NCBI GenBank assembly: GCA_050264575.1
Contig: JBLNGH010000536.1
Span: 1 to 38,464, forward strand
DNA: 38,464 nt
Reading direction: 5' to 3'
Origin: DASQFI01 sp050264575
GTDB lineage: Bacteria; Acidobacteriota; Vicinamibacteria; Vicinamibacterales; SCN-69-37
How positions within the stretch are numbered: position 1 is the stretch's first letter; every line of letters starts with the position of its first letter. A model generated the notes under the pieces. That model was not told the DNA's origin and searched no databases. It worked only from the letters and a program-made list of their open reading frames with translations. Shown here piece after piece: positions 7,870 through 15,467 of the stretch. Both the position numbers and the translations under genes were made by a program.

Positions 7870-8379
7870 ATGATCCGGCGGCCGCGCGCGCTCGGGTTCG
7901 TCGTCGTTCTCCTGGGATCGGTCGACGCCTCGTGCGGCACGGTCGATCTCTCCAAGACCCTTCAGGTCGCCGACGTCCAGTCCGGCTATTACGACGCCGG
8001 CGTCAAGAACGGGCTGAACTATCTGCAGCCGCAGATCACGTTCCGCCTGAAGAACGTCTCGTCGGAGTCCATCAACAGCGTGAAGCTCACCGTGGCCTTC
8101 TGGCGCGAGGGCACGGACGGCGAGTGGGACTCGGTCCTGCATCAGGGGATCGGCAGCTCCGGAGTTGCCGCGGGGATGGCGACCGAGCCGATCACGGCGC
8201 GGCTCGGCGTCGGCTACACGCTCGAAGGGGCGCGCGCCGACTTCTTCGTCAACAGCAAATTCCGGGACGTAACCGCCAAGATCTTCGCGACGCGATCCGG
8301 AAAGATCTTCCGGATGGGCGAGTACAAGCTCGAGCACAAAATCATCCCCACTGAACACCGAGACGCTCCCCGTCCGTGA
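7870..8379 (+). CDS. Secreted hypothetical protein, FxLYD-like
   Basis: This is a 169-residue protein with a hydrophobic N-terminus (LGFVVVLLGSVDASCG). The Cys at the end of this segment hints at lipidation, but VDASC is not a good lipobox. The mature part is beta-rich. The segment ITFRLKNVSSESINSVKLTV followed by AFWREG resembles small periplasmic beta-sandwich domains that describe a noun-like FxLYD fold; this is a weak resemblance only. It follows the previous gene after 17 bases, and its TGA overlaps the GTG start of the permease gene by four bases (GTGA). It is therefore part of the same transcription unit. The function is unknown. Confidence 0.7.
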   Translation: MIRRPRALGFVVVLLGSVDASCGTVDLSKTLQVADVQSGYYDAGVKNGLNYLQPQITFRLKNVSSESINSVKLTVAFWREGTDGEWDSVLHQGIGSSGVAAGMATEPITARLGVGYTLEGARADFFVNSKFRDVTAKIFATRSGKIFRMGEYKLEHKIIPTEHRDAPRP

Positions 8380-9794
8380 GCGTCCCTACCGCCCCCGATC
8401 GCGCCGTCACGCAGACGCCGCCGACACTCGAGCGTCGTCTCGGACCGCTCGACGCCGCGGCCATCGTCGTCTCCAACGTCATCGGCACGGGCATCTTCTT
8501 CGTGCCCGTCATCGTCGCGACGATGGTGTCGACGGGCCCGGGCATGTTGGGCGTCTGGCTGCTCGGCGGCTTCCTGGCGTTCGCGGGGGCAATGGCGTAC
8601 GCGGAGTTGTCCGCGCTCCGCCCGCGCGCCGGGGGCGAATATGTGTACCTGCGCGAGGCGTACGGACCCCTCGCCGCGTTTCTCACCGGCTGGACCTCGT
8701 TCATCGCCGGGTTTTCGGGCGCGATTGCGGCCGGCGCGGTCGGGCTCACCGACTACGTCGGCCGCTTTTTCCCGGGCGCGGCGGACAAGACGCCGATTTT
8801 CACGGTCCCCATTCCGTTCGCGACGCTCTCGGTCTCGCGGCACGCGATTGTCGGGATCACGGCCATCGTCGGGCTGTCGATCATCCACATGAGCGGTCTC
8901 GGCCCGGGCCGCCTGGTCCACAACTTCCTGGCCTCCGTGAAAGTCCTGGCGCTCGTTCTGTTCGTCGCTCTCGGCTTGTCGATCGGAGCGGGGTCTTTCG
9001 AGAACCTGTCCGCCAGCCATGTCGTGCCCAACCCGTCCACGGGCTGGCTGCTCGCTCTCATTCCGATCATGTTCAGCTATTCGGGTTGGAACGCCGCGGC
9101 CTACGTCGCCGAGGAGATTCGAAACCCGGGGCGCAACGTGCCGATGGCCCTGGCGCTCGGTACCGGCGCCGTCGTCCTCATTTATCTGGGACTGAACGTT
9201 CTCTATTTGTACGCCTTGCCTCCGGCCGACCTGGCCAAGGTCCTCAGCCAGTCACAGGGATTGACCGACATCGTCGCGCAGCGCCTCTTCGGTGCGGTCG
9301 CCGGGACGCTGCTCGCAATGCTGACGATCTTCAGCATCGCTGCGAGCATCAGCGCGATGGTGCTGGCCGGGCCGCGCGTGTACTACGCGATGGCGCGTGA
9401 CGGAGTGTTTCCTCCGATCGTGGCTCGCGTGCATCCCCGGTTTCATACGCCGGCGATCGCCATCGCGACGCAGGCCGTGTGGAGTTCCATCCTGGTCCTG
9501 TCGAGCAACCTCGCCGGGCTCGTCAATTACACGGGGTTCGCCGTCATGCTGTTCGCCGGTGTGGCGGTGATGGCGGTGTTCGTCCTACGGTGGCGTGAGC
9601 CCAATGCGCCGCGGCCGTTCAGCGCCTGGGGGTATCCGGTCGCGCCGGCGATCTTCGTGCTCGCCAGCCTCTTCATGGTGGCCTACAACCTGTACCACAA
9701 CCAGTTCGGCGAGCGGTACGGCCTGCTCATCATCCTCGCCGGTCTGCCGCTGTACTTTGTGTTCCGCGCGTGGGCAGGAAGAAAGAAAACTTAG
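8376..9794 (+). CDS. APC-superfamily amino acid permease
   Basis: This 472-residue protein is a polytopic transporter with about twelve hydrophobic helices. The first helix carries the APC substrate-binding signature (SNVIGTGIFFVP). The GGEYVYLREAYGPLAAF and FSYSGWNAAAYVAEEIRNP motifs are typical of the amino acid/polyamine/organocation family (LAT/YjeH-like branch). Substrate cannot be assigned, though amino acid uptake or exchange is expected. GTG at 8376 is the start, overlapping the upstream stop. The last two residues and the TAG stop (AAA-ACT-TAG) come from the repeat element that begins at 9788, so the original C-terminus may have been replaced. Confidence 0.9.
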   Translation: MSVPTAPDRAVTQTPPTLERRLGPLDAAAIVVSNVIGTGIFFVPVIVATMVSTGPGMLGVWLLGGFLAFAGAMAYAELSALRPRAGGEYVYLREAYGPLAAFLTGWTSFIAGFSGAIAAGAVGLTDYVGRFFPGAADKTPIFTVPIPFATLSVSRHAIVGITAIVGLSIIHMSGLGPGRLVHNFLASVKVLALVLFVALGLSIGAGSFENLSASHVVPNPSTGWLLALIPIMFSYSGWNAAAYVAEEIRNPGRNVPMALALGTGAVVLIYLGLNVLYLYALPPADLAKVLSQSQGLTDIVAQRLFGAVAGTLLAMLTIFSIAASISAMVLAGPRVYYAMARDGVFPPIVARVHPRFHTPAIAIATQAVWSSILVLSSNLAGLVNYTGFAVMLFAGVAVMAVFVLRWREPNAPRPFSAWGYPVAPAIFVLASLFMVAYNLYHNQFGERYGLLIILAGLPLYFVFRAWAGRKKT

Positions 9795-9893
9795 AACTCA
9801 GAACTTAGAACTCAGAACTTCAAAAGACTCAACGCCTGGCTTCCGTGCCGTGCTCTTCAAGTTCTACGTTCTAAGTTTTGAGTTCTGAGTTTC
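9788..9893. repeat. AACTTAGAACTCAG-type inverted repeat element (copy B)
   Basis: The left arm (9788-9827) is two tandem 14-base units of AACTTAGAACTCAG plus a partial unit. The right arm (9857-9893) is the inverted pattern (TTCTAAGTTTTGAGTTCTGA). The roughly 29-base centre is unrelated. The element lies between two convergent genes and overlaps both 3' ends. The plus-strand permease stops at TAG 9792-9794 in the left arm, and the minus-strand membrane protein stops at TAG 9866-9864 in the right arm. In RNA it would form a long hairpin in either direction and may act as a bidirectional 3'-end structure. Confidence 0.88.
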
Positions 9894-10277
9894 AATCGGT
9901 AGTTCCCTTCTCATCAGCGCCGCAAACGTCGCGACGGCCAGCGCGCCGTCGGTGACGGCGAACAACAGGAACGACGCCGGCGACGCGTGGACGAAGTGAT
10001 CGACGATGAAGGTGATGGCCCCGGCGCCCTTGAGCAGCGGACCGAAAATCCAGAGGTAGGCGCGATAGCGAACCGGGTTGAACAGCGGCAGCACGTACCC
10101 GATTCCCACTGCCGTGAGAAACAATCCGTTGAGCTTCGCAAAGATCACCGGATCCGGGACCGGAACGCCGAACCAGCGGGCCATGCGGTCGGTTGCGGCG
10201 AGCAGGAGCACACCCGCGGACAGGTCGTACACGAGCGACACGCCCGCGACGACCGACAGCACGCGCCGCGTGCTCAC
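9864..10277 (-). CDS. Small four-helix membrane protein, unknown function
   Basis: This 137-residue protein has four predicted transmembrane helices (around 8-28, 48-68, 78-95 and 101-122), with short polar loops. I recognise no enzyme motif. It begins at a GTG four bases after the TAA stop of the PEGA-domain gene, so the two are probably co-transcribed. The last eight or so residues (ETQNSKLRT) and the stop codon are encoded by the inverted repeat element at 9788-9893. The native C-terminus is therefore presumably near RRELPI. Possible annotations include a DUF4345-like or other small integral membrane family, but this cannot be decided by eye. Confidence 0.75.
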   Translation of the reverse strand: MSTRRVLSVVAGVSLVYDLSAGVLLLAATDRMARWFGVPVPDPVIFAKLNGLFLTAVGIGYVLPLFNPVRYRAYLWIFGPLLKGAGAITFIVDHFVHASPASFLLFAVTDGALAVATFAALMRRELPIETQNSKLRT

Positions 10278-10281
10278 GTAA

Positions 10282-11259
10282 TTACTTTACTGCTTTGATC
10301 TTCTTGAGCGAGACGCGTTTGGTCAGCGTCTTGCCGACTTCGACGTCGAGCTGGCCGCGATAGCTCTCGTATCCTTCGGCGCGAAGCTCGAACTGATGCA
10401 TGCCGCCGTCGAGCTCGAGGTGATCGCTGAGGCCGTCGAATTCGTCCACCGTGCCCACGAGTGCGCCGTCAATGTAGACGCTCGCCGAGCGCGGACTGAC
10501 GCGCAACCGGATCGATCCGGTCATCCGCTTCGAGCTGTTGTCGTGTCGTTCGTAGCCCGAACTGTAGCCGTATCCGGAGTAGTACGGCGTCGACCAGTAC
10601 GGATCGTACGCCCAGGGGTCGTACCAGAGTCCGTACCGTCCCCAGATCCACTGCGTCGCGCCGTATCGCCACGGGTTGTAGTACACGAACCCGAGATTCC
10701 AGCCGAAGGCGCTGCCATACCACGGATACCAATTACCCCACGGGCCGTACAACGGGAACGCTACGAGGTTCAGGTCAGGCTGACGGCGCGGGACTGCAAC
10801 GCCGGTGACCGTGCGACCGGGGCCCGTCCGGCCGCCGGACGTGATGGCGGTACCGCCCGGCGCGCTGGGGCGAACGCTCTCGGAGTCTCCGCCGCTTCGT
10901 GCGACGGCGGTTCGTGCACCGGAGACGATGCCGCCGGGTTCCGGGACGGAACGCGGCGTCGCGCCGCTGACGCGCGACGGCGAGTTCGAGCCAGACGTCG
11001 GAATGCGGCTCGGCGCGCGCGAGACGGTCGACGATCCGGAACTGCTGGAGCCGGAGCTCGGCGGATTCGATTCGCCGCCGCCGGAGCCGGAGCTCGTTGA
11101 GCTCGAGCCTCCCGAACCAGCGCTCGATCCTCCGGATGATCCGGAGCTCGACGAACCTGAGGAACTGCCGCGTGGAACCGCCTGCGCGCCTGCAACGCCG
11201 GGCGCAGCGAGGACGAAGGCAATGACGAGACTGAGCGCGAGACGTGTCGACCTGGGCAT
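10282..11259 (-). CDS. Secreted PEGA-domain protein with Trp/Tyr-rich segment
   Basis: This 325-residue exported protein has four parts. First is a signal peptide (about 1-26, cleavage near VAGAQA). A Ser/Gly-rich linker (31-80) continues into a Pro/Ser/Arg-rich linker. Then comes a segment of 66 residues (171-236) in which 25 are Trp or Tyr. Last is a C-terminal PEGA domain (248-318: IRLRVSPRSASVYIDGALVG, then the EGYESYRG turn). PEGA domains are surface-associated beta-sandwich modules often found in cell-wall or envelope proteins. The start is supported by GGGAGAG six bases upstream. It heads a two-gene minus-strand unit with the four-helix membrane protein and is divergent from hslV. The aromatic segment could mediate carbohydrate or membrane contact, but that is inference. 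Confidence 0.82.
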   Translation of the reverse strand: MPRSTRLALSLVIAFVLAAPGVAGAQAVPRGSSSGSSSSGSSGGSSAGSGGSSSTSSGSGGGESNPPSSGSSSSGSSTVSRAPSRIPTSGSNSPSRVSGATPRSVPEPGGIVSGARTAVARSGGDSESVRPSAPGGTAITSGGRTGPGRTVTGVAVPRRQPDLNLVAFPLYGPWGNWYPWYGSAFGWNLGFVYYNPWRYGATQWIWGRYGLWYDPWAYDPYWSTPYYSGYGYSSGYERHDNSSKRMTGSIRLRVSPRSASVYIDGALVGTVDEFDGLSDHLELDGGMHQFELRAEGYESYRGQLDVEVGKTLTKRVSLKKIKAVK

Positions 11260-11417
11260 GGTGCGCTCTCCCGAGGCTCCTCGGCGGAACCTCCTCCACC
11301 ACGGGACCCTGGTGCAACTCTACTGCCACTGCGTGCCGGCCGCAAATGCCTAGTTTCGCGCGACTTGAGTCTGAAAATGTCCTGCAGCCTTGCCCTCTTG
11401 CGCGGACGATGGAAAGC

Positions 11418-11514
11418 GGGGTCAGGTCTTGTATTGCGACATTTGCGCAGGCGGTCAGGTCTGTAATGCAGAATTCAGATCGCCGCCGAATGTCGCAATA
11501 CAAGACCTGACCCC
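11418..11514. repeat. 97-bp inverted-repeat element, copy 1 (upstream of hslV)
   Basis: Perfect 26-base inverted arms occupy 11418-11443 (begins GGGGTCAGGTCTTGTATTGC) and 11489-11514. The 45-base centre has its own weaker stem (GGCGG...CCGCC). The element ends five bases before the hslV ATG and removes any recognisable Shine-Dalgarno. A second copy of identical length lies directly in front of accC at 17698-17794. The GGGGTCAG/CTGACCCC ends resemble REP-type sequences associated with RAYT transposases. That link is recalled from general knowledge, and no such transposase is in the window. Confidence 0.92.
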
Positions 11515-11519
11515 ATAGA

Positions 11520-12074
11520 ATGCGAAAAGTGCCCTCGTTTCCGTCCGTCCACGCGACGACCGTCCTCGCCGTCCGTCATCAACAGAAGGTCGTCATGGCC
11601 AGCGACGGTCAGGTGACGCTGGGCCAGACCGTCGTGAAACACCAGGCGCGAAAAGTCCGTCGCTTGTACCACGACCGCGTGCTCGCCGGATTTGCCGGCT
11701 CGGCCGCGGACGGGTTTGCGTTGTACAGCCGCTTCGAGAGCAAGCTCGAGGAACATCGCGGCAACCTCGAGCGTGCCGCCGTCGAGCTGGCGCGCGATTG
11801 GCGGACGGACCGCATCCTGCGCCGCCTCGAGGCAATGCTGCTCGTCGCGGACATGCGCGCGATGTATCTTTTGTCCGGCACGGGCGATCTCATCGAGCCC
11901 GATGACGGCGTGATCGGCATCGGGTCGGGCGGGCCGTTCGCAATGGCTGCCGCGCGCGCGCTCGTGCGCCATAGCTCGCTCGACGCCCGCGCGATTGCCG
12001 AGCAGGCCATGGCGATTGCCGCCGACATCTGCGTGTACACCAACGCCCGGCTCGTCGTGGAAGAACTCGCATGA
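11520..12074 (+). CDS. hslV: ATP-dependent protease peptidase subunit HslV
   Basis: This 184-residue protein is the proteolytic subunit of the HslUV (ClpYQ) protease, a threonine protease that assembles as two stacked hexamers capped by HslU. The catalytic Thr should be T13 (HATTVLAVRH, counterpart of the mature N-terminus TTIVSVRR in E. coli), so a 12-residue propeptide must be removed. Family motifs ASDGQVTLGQTV, KVRRLYHDRVLAGFAG, ARDWRTDRILRRLEAML and GSGGPFAMAAARAL are all present. The gene overlaps hslU by four bases (ATGA). The start codon follows the inverted-repeat element by only five bases, with no Shine-Dalgarno visible, so translation initiation may be unusual. The length is slightly above the usual 175 because of the propeptide. 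Confidence 0.97.
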   Translation: MRKVPSFPSVHATTVLAVRHQQKVVMASDGQVTLGQTVVKHQARKVRRLYHDRVLAGFAGSAADGFALYSRFESKLEEHRGNLERAAVELARDWRTDRILRRLEAMLLVADMRAMYLLSGTGDLIEPDDGVIGIGSGGPFAMAAARALVRHSSLDARAIAEQAMAIAADICVYTNARLVVEELA

Positions 12075-13462
12075 CTCCGATTTCGCTTCCCGAAACCGCC
12101 CTCTCGCTCGCGGGGTCGCTCACGCCGCGGGAGATCGTCTCCGAGCTCGACAAGTACGTCGTCGGCCAGGCGAAGGCCAAGCGTGCCGTGGCGATTGCGC
12201 TTCGCAACCGCTACCGGCGGCAGCGGCTCGCGCCGGACATGGCCGAGGAAGTCGCGCCGAAGAACATCCTCATGATCGGGCCGACCGGCGTCGGCAAGAC
12301 GGAAATCGCGCGCCGGCTCGCGCGTCTCGCGCAGTCGCCGTTTCTCAAGATCGAAGCGTCGAAGTTCACGGAAGTCGGGTACGTCGGACGCGACGTCGAG
12401 TCGATGGTCCGCGATCTCGTCGAGATTGCGGTGAAGATGGTGCGCGAAGAGCGCGAGGCCGAGGTGCACGAAAAGGCGCGACAGGCGGCCGAAGAGCGCC
12501 TGCTCGACCTGCTGCTCCCGCCGACGCCACCGTCGCCACTCGGCGAATCGTCGACCGACGCGACGCTCGTGCACGAGCACGCCTCGACGACGCGCGAGCG
12601 GCTGAGAGAACAGCTGCGTGCGGGGCGCCTCGACTCGAAGTCTGTGGAGATCGAGACGCGCGAGCGGGCGATGCCGTCGTTCGAGATCATCGCCGGATCG
12701 TCGGTCGAGGAGATCGGCGTGAACCTGCGCGACATGCTGCCGGGCTTCTTCCCGGGGAAATCGCGCCGGCGGCGACTGCCGGTTTCCGAGGCGCTGGAGC
12801 AGCTGACTCAGGAGGAATCGCAGAAGCTGATCGACATGGAGGCCGTCGCCAAATCTGCCATTCATCGCGTCGAACAGGCGGGAATCATCTTCCTCGACGA
12901 GATCGACAAGATTGCCGGCCGCGAGGGCGGTCACGGGCCTGACGTCAGTCGCGAGGGTGTCCAGCGCGACATTCTGCCGATCGTCGAGGGCACGACGGTC
13001 AACTCGAAGTACGGAATGGTCCGCACGGACCATATTCTGTTCATCGCGGCGGGCGCCTTTCACGTGTCGAAGCCCTCCGATCTGATTCCCGAGCTGCAAG
13101 GCCGGTTTCCCATCCGCGTGGAGCTCGAAGCGCTGGGCCGCGACGACTTCATCAGGATTCTGACGGAGCCGCGCAATGCGCTCATCAAGCAGTACACGTC
13201 GCTCATGGCGACCGAAGGGCTGACGCTCGAGTTCACGTCCGACGCCATCGAGCGGGTCGCGGAGCTCGCGATGCTCGTGAACGAGCGCACGGAAAACATC
13301 GGCGCGCGGCGGCTGCACACGGTCATGGAGCGGCTGCTCGACGAAGTGTCGTTTCACGCGCCGGAGATGGACGGACACACCATCCGCATCGACGCGGCGT
13401 ACGTCGATCGCATGCTGGTCGACATCGTCAAAAGCGACGACCTGTCGCGCTACATCCTGTGA
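12071..13462 (+). CDS. hslU: HslUV protease ATPase subunit HslU
   Basis: This 463-residue AAA+ unfoldase feeds substrates to HslV in the cytoplasm. The N-terminal LTPREIVSELDKYVVGQAKA motif is diagnostic for HslU. Walker A is GPTGVGKT (70-77). The I domain insertion (about 110-240) is followed by Walker B GIIFLDEIDKIAG and the sensor region FIAAGAFHVSKPSDLIPELQ. The C-terminus DDLSRYIL matches the tail that inserts into HslV to activate it. Its ATG overlaps hslV and its TGA overlaps the GTG start of the next gene, so the three are translationally coupled. The length is typical for the family (about 440-470). Confidence 0.97.
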   Translation: MTPISLPETALSLAGSLTPREIVSELDKYVVGQAKAKRAVAIALRNRYRRQRLAPDMAEEVAPKNILMIGPTGVGKTEIARRLARLAQSPFLKIEASKFTEVGYVGRDVESMVRDLVEIAVKMVREEREAEVHEKARQAAEERLLDLLLPPTPPSPLGESSTDATLVHEHASTTRERLREQLRAGRLDSKSVEIETRERAMPSFEIIAGSSVEEIGVNLRDMLPGFFPGKSRRRRLPVSEALEQLTQEESQKLIDMEAVAKSAIHRVEQAGIIFLDEIDKIAGREGGHGPDVSREGVQRDILPIVEGTTVNSKYGMVRTDHILFIAAGAFHVSKPSDLIPELQGRFPIRVELEALGRDDFIRILTEPRNALIKQYTSLMATEGLTLEFTSDAIERVAELAMLVNERTENIGARRLHTVMERLLDEVSFHAPEMDGHTIRIDAAYVDRMLVDIVKSDDLSRYIL

Positions 13463-14556
13463 CGCTGTCCCGCGGCGGCCGTCTCCTGGCCGCGGCACTC
13501 GTGATCGCCAGCGTGGCCGCGTGCGGCAAGCGCGGCTCGCCACAGGCGCCAATCCGGCGATCGCCCGCCCGCGTGACGGACTTCGAGGCCCGGCGGGTCG
13601 AGGATCGAATCGAGCTGCGATTCACGATCCCGGGCACGAACTCCGATGGCTCGACGCCGCCGACGGTCGAGCGCGTCGAGATCTACCGGCTGGCGCTCCC
13701 GGCCGCGGCCGGTCCGCCGAGCATCGCCCAGGTCGTCGCGCCGGGAAACCTGGACAGGACGATCGCCGTCCGGCCGCCACAGTCTTCCGGCACGCCGGCG
13801 CCGAAGACTCCCGATCCAAGACCCGCGGCGGGCGAGCCGACGACCGTCGTCGACAAGCTCGCCCCGGACAAGGCCGGCGCGGCCGACGCGTCCGTCGCAC
13901 ACTACGTCGTCGTCGGGCTGACCGCCGGTCGAAAGGGGCCGACGTCGCCGATCGTGAGCGTGCCGCTTGGTCCGCTGCCCGCTGCGCCGGCCAATCTTCA
14001 GCCGACGCACGACGAGAAAACGTTGACGCTTGCCTGGACGCCGGCGGTCGCCGATCAGAAGTTTCGCGTGTACCTCGTGCCCGACCAGAAGAAGCCGGAC
14101 GAGCGAACATTGCTGACACAGGAGCCGCTCTCGACGCCGACGTTCGCGACGCCCGTCCTGCTGGGCAAGGAGCAGTGCTACACGATCACGGCCGTGATCA
14201 CCGCGGGGAAGACGACGATGGAAGGGGCCGGACTGGGCCCGACGTGTCTGACTGCCGAGGATCGTTTCCCGCCGCCAGTCCCGCAGAAACTCCGTGCACA
14301 GCTGAATGACGCCGTGGTGCTGCTGGATTGGGTGCCGGTCGACGTTCCGGACCTCGCCGGCTACATCGTCTTGCGCACGGACGGCACGAGTGACACACTC
14401 CAGCCGCTCACGCGCGAGCCGATTGCGGAGAATACGTACGAAGACAAGACGGTGCAGCCGGGGATGACGTACGCGTACGCGGTGCTGGCGGTGGACAAGG
14501 CGACGCCGCCCAACCGGAGTCAGCCGTCGGAGAAGCAGGTCGTCGTCGTGCGGTAG
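13459..14556 (+). CDS. Lipoprotein with fibronectin type III-like domains
   Basis: This 365-residue protein has a lipoprotein signal (LAAALVIASVAAC, lipobox VAAC; lipidated Cys near residue 22). It is followed by KRGSPQAPIRR, a pattern like the small LptM/YifL-type lipoprotein start. Beta-sandwich, FN3-like repeats follow. One spans about 38-175, with a Pro-rich insertion at about 105-130. One spans about 177-265 (PANLQPTHDEKTLTLAWTPA), and one about 272-362 (VPQKLRAQLNDAVVLLDWVP, YEDKTVQPGMTYAYAVLAVD). FN3 folds usually mediate binding, so an envelope scaffold role is plausible, but nothing catalytic is visible. GTG start overlaps hslU stop. Its TAG stop lies inside the first unit of the tandem palindrome at 14553. 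Confidence 0.82.
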   Translation: MTLSRGGRLLAAALVIASVAACGKRGSPQAPIRRSPARVTDFEARRVEDRIELRFTIPGTNSDGSTPPTVERVEIYRLALPAAAGPPSIAQVVAPGNLDRTIAVRPPQSSGTPAPKTPDPRPAAGEPTTVVDKLAPDKAGAADASVAHYVVVGLTAGRKGPTSPIVSVPLGPLPAAPANLQPTHDEKTLTLAWTPAVADQKFRVYLVPDQKKPDERTLLTQEPLSTPTFATPVLLGKEQCYTITAVITAGKTTMEGAGLGPTCLTAEDRFPPPVPQKLRAQLNDAVVLLDWVPVDVPDLAGYIVLRTDGTSDTLQPLTREPIAENTYEDKTVQPGMTYAYAVLAVDKATPPNRSQPSEKQVVVVR

Positions 14557-14612
14557 CGCGGTTTGGTTTCCAAATCCGCGACGTAGCGCGGATTGGTTTC
14601 CAAATCTGCGAG
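14553..14612. repeat. Two tandem copies of a 30-bp palindromic unit
   Basis: GTAGCGCGG(T/A)TTGGTTTCC followed by AAATC(C/T)GCGA occurs at 14553-14582 and again at 14583-14612, with three or four differences. Each unit is itself an imperfect palindrome (GCGGATT...AAATCCGC). The first unit contains the stop codon of the lipoprotein gene. The array lies between that gene and the FAH-family gene, whose AGGAG (14621-14625) is just outside it. Confidence 0.85.
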
Positions 14613-14638
14613 GACTACAAAGGAGAGAATCACCGGCA

Positions 14639-15403
14639 ATGGTGCGCTTGTATCGAATCGATGACAACGGCACGCCGCGGTACGCCGCCGAACGGGAAGG
14701 CCGCTGGCGGCTCGTGGACGGAGACATCTACGGCAAGTTCACGGAGGGCCAGGAGATTGCGGCCGACAACGCACGGCTGTTGCCGCCGGTCATGCCGTCC
14801 AAGATCGTTTGCGTCGGTCTGAACTACAAGGATCACGCGGCCGAGCAGAACAAGCCGCTGCCAGCCGAGCCGTTGCTCTTCCTCAAACCGCCGACGGCGG
14901 TCATCGGCCCCGGCGCGGAGATCGAAATTCCCATGTGGGCGGGGCGAATCGACCACGAAGCCGAGCTGGGGGTCGTCATCGGCAAAGCGGCGTCGCGAGT
15001 ACCGTTGAATCGTGCGAGCGACCACATCCTGGGGCTCATCTGCTTCAACGACGTCACCGCGCGCGAGATGCAGAACAAGGAACCGCAGTACACGCGATGC
15101 AAGGGGTTCGACACCTTCGCCCCCATCGGTCCGTGCATCGCGCTCGGGCTGGACGGGCGCGATCTGCAGGTGCGCGGCTACGTCAATGGCGCGCTCCGGC
15201 AGGACTCACGGACGCGCGAGCTGATTTTCACGATTCCCGAGATGATTCAATACATTTCCTCGGTGATGACCCTGCTTCCGGGCGATATCATCGCGACAGG
15301 GACTCCCTCCGGCATCGGCCCCATCAAGCCGGGCGACCAGGTGACCATCCACGTGGAGGGCGTTGGCGCGCTGACGAATGGGGTCGTTGCTCGAACTGAA
15401 TAA
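14639..15403 (+). CDS. Fumarylacetoacetate hydrolase (FAH) family protein
   Basis: This 254-residue enzyme belongs to the FAH superfamily, metal-dependent hydrolases, decarboxylases or isomerases of 2-oxo/2-hydroxy-acid breakdown products. A short N-terminal domain (1-55) precedes the FAH barrel. Family motifs are VCVGLNYKDHAAE, the metal-ligand segment RIDHEAELGVVIGK, FNDVTAREMQ, KGFDTFAPIGPCI and LPGDIIATGTPSGIGP. The arrangement matches the group annotated as 5-carboxymethyl-2-hydroxymuconate isomerase/2-hydroxyhepta-2,4-diene-1,7-dioate isomerase, acylpyruvase or oxaloacetate decarboxylase. The substrate cannot be chosen from sequence alone. AGGAG lies 13 bases upstream of the ATG, longer than ideal. 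No other aromatic-catabolism gene is nearby, which favours a general housekeeping role such as oxaloacetate or acylpyruvate handling. Confidence 0.88.
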   Translation: MVRLYRIDDNGTPRYAAEREGRWRLVDGDIYGKFTEGQEIAADNARLLPPVMPSKIVCVGLNYKDHAAEQNKPLPAEPLLFLKPPTAVIGPGAEIEIPMWAGRIDHEAELGVVIGKAASRVPLNRASDHILGLICFNDVTAREMQNKEPQYTRCKGFDTFAPIGPCIALGLDGRDLQVRGYVNGALRQDSRTRELIFTIPEMIQYISSVMTLLPGDIIATGTPSGIGPIKPGDQVTIHVEGVGALTNGVVARTE

Positions 15404-15411
15404 AAATGTGT

Positions 15412-15464
15412 CGGTTCCGGGATTCCGCGGTTCCGGGGTTCTGGTTCCGAGGTTCTGAGGTTCT
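15412..15464. repeat. GGTTCCGG/GGTTCTGA tandem repeat
   Basis: Seven or so imperfect 7-9-base units of the form GGTTC(C/T)(G/A) run head to tail between the FAH gene and the transaldolase gene. The complementary strand reads as AACCTCAGAACCTCGGAACC-like units. It therefore resembles a GC-shifted version of the AACTCAGAAC repeats at 6271 and 9788. The last unit supplies GAGG at 15457-15460, seven bases from the transaldolase ATG. Confidence 0.8.
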
Positions 15465-15467
15465 CTT

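Noticed and set aside
15412..15464. CRISPR-like short repeats
   Set aside because: Units are 7-9 bases, imperfect and without spacers; no cas genes.
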